From the NCBI GenBank assembly GCA_037147055.1, contig JBAWVW010000002.1, forward strand, positions 1 to 64,000: DNA of 64,000 bases, read 5' to 3'. Below, piece after piece: positions 59,319 to 64,000 of this stretch (position 1 is the first letter of the stretch; each line of letters opens with the position of its first letter). A model generated the notes under the pieces. It was given only the letters and a program-made list of their open reading frames with translations, was not told the DNA's origin and searched no databases. This stretch comes from Casp-actino8 sp037147055. Its GTDB lineage: Bacteria; Actinomycetota; Acidimicrobiia; Acidimicrobiales; Ilumatobacteraceae. A program made the position numbers and the translations under genes.

Positions 59319-60718
59319 TGAATGGAATTGCCACCGATTTAACGACACGTCGGCGAATTCATGTGGTCGGCGTGGGTGGCCCAGGAATGAGCGCCATCGC
59401 CACGACTTTGCAACAAATGGGTCATGAAGTTTCTGGGAGCGACATTAAGGACTCGCCAGTCATTGACAGGTTGCGAGGACTCGGGGTACTGATCAACATT
59501 GGTCATGACGAAGATGTCGTTCACGACTGCGATTATGTGACCGCCTCAACTGCTATTCCTCAGAACAATATTGAAATTGTGGCTGCTCGTTTGGCAGGTA
59601 TCACTGTGTTGAATCGAGCTCAAATTTTGGCGGCGATTTGTTTTCAGCGACCGACGATTGGTGTTGCTGGTACGCATGGAAAGACAACAACAACGTCATT
59701 GCTCGTGCGTATTTTTACCCATGCTGGTTTGAATCCAAATTTTATTGTTGGTGGTGATGTCCTGAATGAGTCAACTGGAGCGCGCTGGACCAATTCTCAG
59801 TGGACGATTGTTGAAGCCGATGAGAGTGATGGGACTCATCTGGAATTGCCACTAACCGCCAGCATCTTGACGAATATCGATTCTGATCATCTTGATCATT
59901 ACAACGATCTTGCGGGCATTACTGAAAGTTTCGCGAGGTATCTCTCGCAGATTCAGGGACCCCGCGTGGTTTGCTGTGATGATCCGTTGATTCGAAACCT
60001 GTCTCACGTGGGCGATTGGTGCACTTACGGTTTTGACTCCACTGCTGATTTTTGTTGTCATGATGTCACAGCTACCGATGGTCGGACCGAGTTCGCGATC
60101 ACTGACCAGCGTGGTGACGGGTTAAGTGTCACCATTTCTATGTCTCTGCGAGGGATGCATAATGTCCTCAATGTGACCGGGGCTGTAGCCATGGCGGTGG
60201 CCTGTGGCATTGAGATGCAGGTCGCGGCGGACGCAATACGAACCTTTGATGGAGTAGGCAGACGCTTTCAAATTGTGGGTGACTTTAAAGGGGCAACGCT
60301 GGTCGATGATTACGCCCACTTGCCACGCGAGATTGAGGCCGTCTTGGCTGCAGCGAAGTTCAGCGATGATGGCTGGGGACGAATCGTTGCGGTTTTTCAA
60401 CCAAATCGTTTTAACCGTATGGCAATCATGTCCCCAGAATATGGCGATGCTTTTGCGAATGCTGATCTTGTGGTGATCACAGACATCTATTCATCGGGTA
60501 CCGAAAAAATCGAGGGTGTCACGGGGGAGTTGGTCGCTCACGCTGTGCGTGCTCGGCGTCCTGCGCAGCAAGTCTTATATTTCCCGAGTCGAGACTCATT
60601 GGCTGAGCAAGTATCGGCACTTTTGCAACCTGGTGATGTATGTATCTCAATGGGTTGCGGCGACATTGAATTTCTGCCTCATGAAATTTTAGAAACTCTT
60701 CGCCGTAGGGGCCACTGA
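59318..60718 (+). CDS. murC: UDP-N-acetylmuramate:L-alanine ligase
   Basis: This 466-residue Mur ligase adds the first stem residue. The N-terminal Rossmann motif VVGVGGPGMSAIATTLQQ, P-loop GVAGTHGKTTTTSLL (AGTHGKT is MurC-specific), VEADESDGTHLEL and the C-domain DDYAHLPREIEAVL are diagnostic. Gene order murG-murC-murB is common in actinobacteria. Confidence 0.96.
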   Translation: MNGIATDLTTRRRIHVVGVGGPGMSAIATTLQQMGHEVSGSDIKDSPVIDRLRGLGVLINIGHDEDVVHDCDYVTASTAIPQNNIEIVAARLAGITVLNRAQILAAICFQRPTIGVAGTHGKTTTTSLLVRIFTHAGLNPNFIVGGDVLNESTGARWTNSQWTIVEADESDGTHLELPLTASILTNIDSDHLDHYNDLAGITESFARYLSQIQGPRVVCCDDPLIRNLSHVGDWCTYGFDSTADFCCHDVTATDGRTEFAITDQRGDGLSVTISMSLRGMHNVLNVTGAVAMAVACGIEMQVAADAIRTFDGVGRRFQIVGDFKGATLVDDYAHLPREIEAVLAAAKFSDDGWGRIVAVFQPNRFNRMAIMSPEYGDAFANADLVVITDIYSSGTEKIEGVTGELVAHAVRARRPAQQVLYFPSRDSLAEQVSALLQPGDVCISMGCGDIEFLPHEILETLRRRGH

Positions 60719-60719
60719 G

Positions 60720-61688
60720 ATGTTGCGCAAGGAACAGATAGCGGCGACTATCGCTGGGCTTGGCGCATTGGCGCAATGCGACTATGACGTTTCATCGCTG
60801 ACGACTTACAAGGTCGGCGGTCGAGCGGCAATTTTCGTTCGCGCCGAAACGATGCAAGACCTGTTGCTTGTGGCACGGGTCGTTTGCGAAACCGGTGTGC
60901 CGCTGATCTCTTTGGGGCGTGGCAGCAACTTACTGCTGAGCGATAACGGTTTTTCGGGTTTGATCGTGCAACTCGGAGAAGTTGCACAACAAATTTTGAT
61001 CCCCAACAGGGAACTGCATGATGAGGCCTTGATTGCTCGAAAGGATGAATGTTGCGTGACTGCCGGTTCTGCTGTGGCACTACCGGTTTTGGCACGGCGC
61101 ACGGCTACTGCCGGTATTCGTGGCTTTGAGTGGGCCGTAGGTGTTCCGGGTTCAATTGGCGGTGCGATTCGAATGAATGCTGGGGGACACGGTTCAGATA
61201 TCAGTGAATCATTAGTGAGCGCGCAGGTTCTTGATGTCCGTACTGCGATCATCTCCACCGTGTCGAGGGCAGAGTTTGGACTTCGTTTCCGCGCCTCTGA
61301 TATCCGAGATGAGCAGTTGATTTTGTCTGCAACGCTGTCCTTGACCTATGGGAGTTCGCAGGAGTCCCAGCAGATGATTGATGAGATCGTCAGGTGGCGT
61401 AGAGAGAACCAACCAGGTGGACAAAATGCGGGTTCGGTTTTTGTTAATCCGGTCCCAGGAGAAATAGCCGCTGGGCAATTGATTGATCGCTGCGGTTTGC
61501 GGGGTTTTCGGATTGGCTCAGCAGAGGTTTCTATGAAACACGCGAATTTTATCCAAGTGGATGCGGGTGGCTCGGCGCAAGACGTCGTGGCGTTAATGCG
61601 CTACATCCAACGGGCGGTACGCGACACTTCTGGGTATGAACTTCGTAGCGAAATCCGCCTCATAGGTTTTGGGGAGGAGTCCCAATGA
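60720..61688 (+). CDS. murB: UDP-N-acetylenolpyruvoylglucosamine reductase
   Basis: This 322-residue FAD enzyme makes UDP-MurNAc. The FAD-binding loop LGRGSNLLLSDNGFSGLIV, GIRGFEWAVGVPGSIGGAIRMNAGGHG and the catalytic-Ser segment NAGSVFVNP are present, with the C-terminal Glu in SGYELRSEIRLIG. The NAGSVFxNP form indicates a type I/II enzyme with the usual serine proton donor. It starts one base after the murC stop and overlaps ftsQ by 4 nt. Confidence 0.95.
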   Translation: MLRKEQIAATIAGLGALAQCDYDVSSLTTYKVGGRAAIFVRAETMQDLLLVARVVCETGVPLISLGRGSNLLLSDNGFSGLIVQLGEVAQQILIPNRELHDEALIARKDECCVTAGSAVALPVLARRTATAGIRGFEWAVGVPGSIGGAIRMNAGGHGSDISESLVSAQVLDVRTAIISTVSRAEFGLRFRASDIRDEQLILSATLSLTYGSSQESQQMIDEIVRWRRENQPGGQNAGSVFVNPVPGEIAAGQLIDRCGLRGFRIGSAEVSMKHANFIQVDAGGSAQDVVALMRYIQRAVRDTSGYELRSEIRLIGFGEESQ

Positions 61689-62617
61689 AAGACCAATGGA
61701 AGCGCCTCTTCAACAAGGGGGATGAGTTAGAAGCTCTTGCGCCAAAAAAGGAGCGGACTTGGGACACGAAGGTGTCCTCGTCAGGAAAAAAACGAATTCT
61801 GATTTCTGATGATTCTGATGCCCCAAGTTCGAAGGCTTCTAGCGTCTCGCAGCGCCACAAAACGCTTGATCGCACTGGAGTCAAGCGCTTTGATTTACGT
61901 CGCCTCGCCATTGAACGCGTGGGAGGTGTGCGACGCTTGCATTGGGCGAGCATGGTTGGCATAGCCGCGGTTGTCGTCATGCTGCTCTTACTGATGCTCA
62001 CGAGTCCGATTTTGTCAATTCGTCAAGTTGATGTCGAAGGAGCTGTATATACCGATCCAGTTCGTTTGGCCGAGGTGGTCGATGATTTGGATGGCTCAGC
62101 AATTTTGACTGTGGATCTTGGTGCCGCCAAGAAAAAGCTCTTGGAGATCCCATGGGTGCGTCAAGTACGGGTCTCGATGCATATGCCTTCTCGAGTCACG
62201 GTGGAGATTGTGGAGAGAGACCCTGTTGCCTTTTTTCGTGCTGTGGACGGTTTCAATCGCGTCATTGACCGTGATGGGCGCGTCCTTGATGTCATTGAGG
62301 GCGATCCCACAGATTTCACACCAATTATTGGAACTGGGCCAAACCTTTCGGCTGGAAGTTTCGTTGAACAGCCATTTTTAGGTTCAGCACAACTCATTAA
62401 CGCCTTGCCTTATGACCTTCTGAAGCGTTTAAAGTCAGTTTCGGTGACTCCAACGGGGGAGGTCTCACTCTCGTTGTCAGGAGATATCGAGGTACTTTTC
62501 GGCACTCCCGATGATTTTCAAATCAAATTAGTGGGGATAGTCAACGAAATGAAGCGCCAAGGCACGAACCGTTATTCAGTACTAGATGTCTCTAGCGGGG
62601 AACCGAGCGTTCGATGA
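61685..62617 (+). CDS. ftsQ: Division protein FtsQ (POTRA domain)
   Basis: This 310-residue bitopic protein has a long polar cytoplasmic part (about 95 residues), one membrane segment (about 96-113, IAAVVVMLLLLMLTS) and an extracytoplasmic POTRA domain beginning SIRQVDVEGAVYTDPVRLAEVV. The FtsQ domain follows with PWVRQVRVSMHMPSRVTVEIVERDP. It links FtsL/FtsI to the divisome. ATGA overlap with murB. After its stop, 172 nt separate it from ftsZ. Confidence 0.92.
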   Translation: MKDQWKRLFNKGDELEALAPKKERTWDTKVSSSGKKRILISDDSDAPSSKASSVSQRHKTLDRTGVKRFDLRRLAIERVGGVRRLHWASMVGIAAVVVMLLLLMLTSPILSIRQVDVEGAVYTDPVRLAEVVDDLDGSAILTVDLGAAKKKLLEIPWVRQVRVSMHMPSRVTVEIVERDPVAFFRAVDGFNRVIDRDGRVLDVIEGDPTDFTPIIGTGPNLSAGSFVEQPFLGSAQLINALPYDLLKRLKSVSVTPTGEVSLSLSGDIEVLFGTPDDFQIKLVGIVNEMKRQGTNRYSVLDVSSGEPSVR

Positions 62618-62747
62618 ACCAGCACCGCGATATGGTCGGACAAGCCGTTGAGCAGGACTTCAACGTGACGCATGGGGCGAGTATCCCCCCATTGCCGATG
62701 AAGAAGTGCGAGACTGAGAACGGAATTGTTAGTAAATTGCAACTCAA

Positions 62748-62764
62748 TGTCGGTTTAGCCGACA
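62748..62764 (+). repeat. Short hairpin before the ftsZ ribosome binding site
   Basis: TGTCGG (62748-62753) pairs perfectly with CCGACA (62759-62764) across a TTTAG loop, ending nine bases before the GCGGAGGAG ribosome binding region. It could tune ftsZ translation; it lacks a U tract and is not a terminator. Confidence 0.45.
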
Positions 62765-62789
62765 CCTGAAAGCGGAGGAGTCTCCCGAC

Positions 62790-63902
62790 ATGGTTGGTGG
62801 ACAGACAAACTATATTTGCCAGATCAAAGTTGTTGGCGTCGGCGGCGGCGGCGTGAATGCCGTGAACCGAATGATTGAGCGCGACCTGCGTGGTGTTGAA
62901 TTCATTGCAATCAACACCGATATCCAGGCTTTGATGACTAGTGACGCCGAACTCAAACTTGATATCGGTCGTGAACTTACAAAGGGTCTCGGCGCTGGTA
63001 GTGATCCTGAGGTTGGTCGTTTGGCTGCAGAGGCGCATCGCGACGAGATTGAAGATGCTCTCAAGGGTGCTGACATGGTTTTCATTGCTGCCGGCGAAGG
63101 CGGCGGTACAGGAACTGGCGCTGCCCCAGTAGTGGCCGAGATTGCTAAGGCTGCCGGAGCGCTCACGATTGCGATTGTGACTCGACCTTTTTCTTTTGAG
63201 GGTCGAAAGCGAGCCGTGCAAGCGGATGCTGGTATTGCCAAACTGAAAGAAAAAGTTGATACCTTGATCGTGGTTCCGAACGATCGACTGCTCTCAGTAG
63301 TCGATGCTCGCGACACTGTGATGGAAGCTTTTGCTCGTGCGGACGAAGTTTTGTACAGCGGTGTCTCTGGAATTTCTGAACTGATCACGAATCCAGGATT
63401 GATCAACACCGACTTTGCCGATGTCAAGATGACGCTACAGAACGCGGGATCAGCACTCATGGGTATTGGCTCGGCGAGTGGCGACAGCCGTGCTCGCGAT
63501 GCAGCCCTCAAGGCTTTGTCAAGCAATCTCTTGGAAGCCTCAATAGAGGGAGCGCGTGGAGTGCTTCTCAATGTCACTGGGCCTTCAAGTATGACCCTGA
63601 TGGAGATGAACGAAGCCGCCGAGATTATCCACGGCATTGCTCATCAAGACGCCAACATTATTTTCGGAACCGTTATCAATGATGATATGGGTGATGAGGT
63701 GCGAGTCACAGTCATCGCCGCGGGTTTTGATCGCTGGGAAGGTGCTCCTCAAGTGCGACCAACGGGTCGCCCAGCCGGTCGCACAGTGGCGCCCGCACGA
63801 GACGCCAAACCATCGGCGCCAGTCAAGGACATCTTTAGTACTGATGGTGAACCTGACAATGATGGCGACGATGATTTTGACGTTCCTTCGTTCTTGAAGT
63901 GA
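62790..63902 (+). CDS. ftsZ: Cell division tubulin homologue FtsZ
   Basis: This 370-residue GTPase forms the Z ring. The tubulin signature GGGTGTG is at 104-110; the N-terminal IKVVGVGGGGVNAVNRMI and the T7-loop region NTDFADVKM supply the GTP-hydrolysing Asp residues. After a short acidic linker the C-terminus ends DVPSFLK, the conserved peptide that binds SepF or similar tethers (no FtsA is encoded here). GGAGGAG lies about nine bases before the ATG. The 172-nt upstream gap indicates an additional ftsZ promoter in this region. Confidence 0.97.
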   Translation: MVGGQTNYICQIKVVGVGGGGVNAVNRMIERDLRGVEFIAINTDIQALMTSDAELKLDIGRELTKGLGAGSDPEVGRLAAEAHRDEIEDALKGADMVFIAAGEGGGTGTGAAPVVAEIAKAAGALTIAIVTRPFSFEGRKRAVQADAGIAKLKEKVDTLIVVPNDRLLSVVDARDTVMEAFARADEVLYSGVSGISELITNPGLINTDFADVKMTLQNAGSALMGIGSASGDSRARDAALKALSSNLLEASIEGARGVLLNVTGPSSMTLMEMNEAAEIIHGIAHQDANIIFGTVINDDMGDEVRVTVIAAGFDRWEGAPQVRPTGRPAGRTVAPARDAKPSAPVKDIFSTDGEPDNDGDDDFDVPSFLK

Positions 63903-63912
63903 AGTAACGAGT

Positions 63913-63941
63913 CAGTCTCATATTCGCGATGAGTGAGACTG
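63913..63941. repeat. Inverted repeat spanning the start of the gene after ftsZ
   Basis: CAGTCTCA (63913-63920) and TGAGACTG (63934-63941) are perfect 8-bp inverted copies with a 13-nt loop containing the ATG at 63929. If transcribed it would place the start codon in a hairpin loop. Confidence 0.5.
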
Positions 63942-64000
63942 AGCGAATTAGGGACAACTACTTAGCTGTACTTGATCGTGCGCGGCGTTGTGGCGGTGAG
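63929..64000 (+). CDS. Start of a YggS/PROSC-like PLP-binding protein gene (3' partial)
   Basis: The last 24 codons of the window open with ATG and give SETERIRDNYLAVLDRARR, which resembles the N-terminus of YggS-family PLP homeostasis proteins (helix before the barrel). In actinobacteria the gene after ftsZ is commonly yggS (or yfiH). The window ends before any catalytic motif, so the call is provisional. Confidence 0.5.
   Translation, partial: MSETERIRDNYLAVLDRARRCGGE

Noticed and set aside
62810..63637. 275-codon frame antisense to ftsZ
   Set aside because: It is the shadow of a well-conserved gene with biased codons; composition is Ser/Ala/Pro-rich and no family motif is seen.
1..64000. 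Search for tRNA, rRNA, CRISPR, insertion sequences, attachment sites and replication origin
   Set aside because: Nothing with the required structure was seen by eye; intergenic space is small and fully accounted for, though short ncRNAs cannot be excluded.

Overview
This window looks like a chromosomal core region of a Gram-positive actinobacterium, most likely of the class Acidimicrobiia. The placement is inferred from gene content and style, not from a search. Supporting signs are an mtrA-mtrB-lpqB-like operon, a polyprenol-phosphate mannose synthase, a PimB-like mannosyltransferase, a DUF3040 protein, many GTG/TTG starts, a division cluster without ftsA, Thr-rich linkers in wall proteins, and base composition near 50% G+C. 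No IS element, prophage, CRISPR array, rRNA or tRNA was seen.

Layout. 1-2558: signalling pair (hybrid histidine kinase cut by the window edge, and REC-EAL phosphodiesterase). 2555-4739 (minus): TetR regulator, class V aminotransferase and a small conserved-looking protein. 4832-8314: tig-clpP-clpX protein quality control. 8342-10078: folC and ndk. 10136-16249: elongation (rod) operon mreB-mreC-mreD-mrdA-rodA. 16639-21833: rng, rplU, rpmA, then (after a two-way terminator) dgt on the minus strand and obgE. 21835-24603: proB and convergent murJ (lipid II flippase). 24696-29137: MoxR ATPase, CoxE-like VWA protein, histidine phosphatase, GMC oxidoreductase. 29184-34330: Cys-rich protein, queG, GT4 mannosyltransferase, membrane protein, SRPBCC protein, ROK sugar kinase, ACT protein. 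34335-37254: glpK, membrane protein, divergent pfk. 37276-41160 (minus): mtrA-mtrB-GerMN lipoprotein, inositol-phosphatase-like protein, membrane protein. 41183-47329: mannose-phosphate prenol synthase, dinB, DUF3040, second ROK kinase, acyl-CoA dehydrogenase, HNH nuclease, lipoate/octanoate transferase family. 47319-48968 (minus): secreted M23 peptidase with four peptidoglycan-binding repeats. 49217-63902: division and cell wall (dcw) cluster mraZ-rsmH-ftsL-ftsI-murE-mraY-murD-ftsW-murG-murC-murB-ftsQ-ftsZ, then the start of a yggS-like gene.

How it works together. The window holds most of the machinery for building peptidoglycan in both growth modes: the rod complex (MreBCD, PBP2, RodA), the flippase MurJ, the division complex (FtsL, FtsI, FtsW, FtsQ, FtsZ), most cytoplasmic Mur enzymes, an MtrAB-like envelope sensor and a wall hydrolase. 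murF and ddl are not in the cluster. Within operons, start and stop codons usually overlap by 1-4 bases. Many operon-leading genes instead start about 6-9 nt downstream of a TANNNT hexamer, typically TAGGNT, with no ribosome binding site, suggesting widespread leaderless transcription. The most unusual local features are a ~95-residue Ser/Thr-rich insertion in MreC, two cysteine-bearing insertions in PBP2, a 389-nt leader (or tiny gene) before rng, repeated AGTGGAGG sites at the mraZ promoter, and paired repeats between murJ and moxR. No wholly new multi-gene system could be supported.
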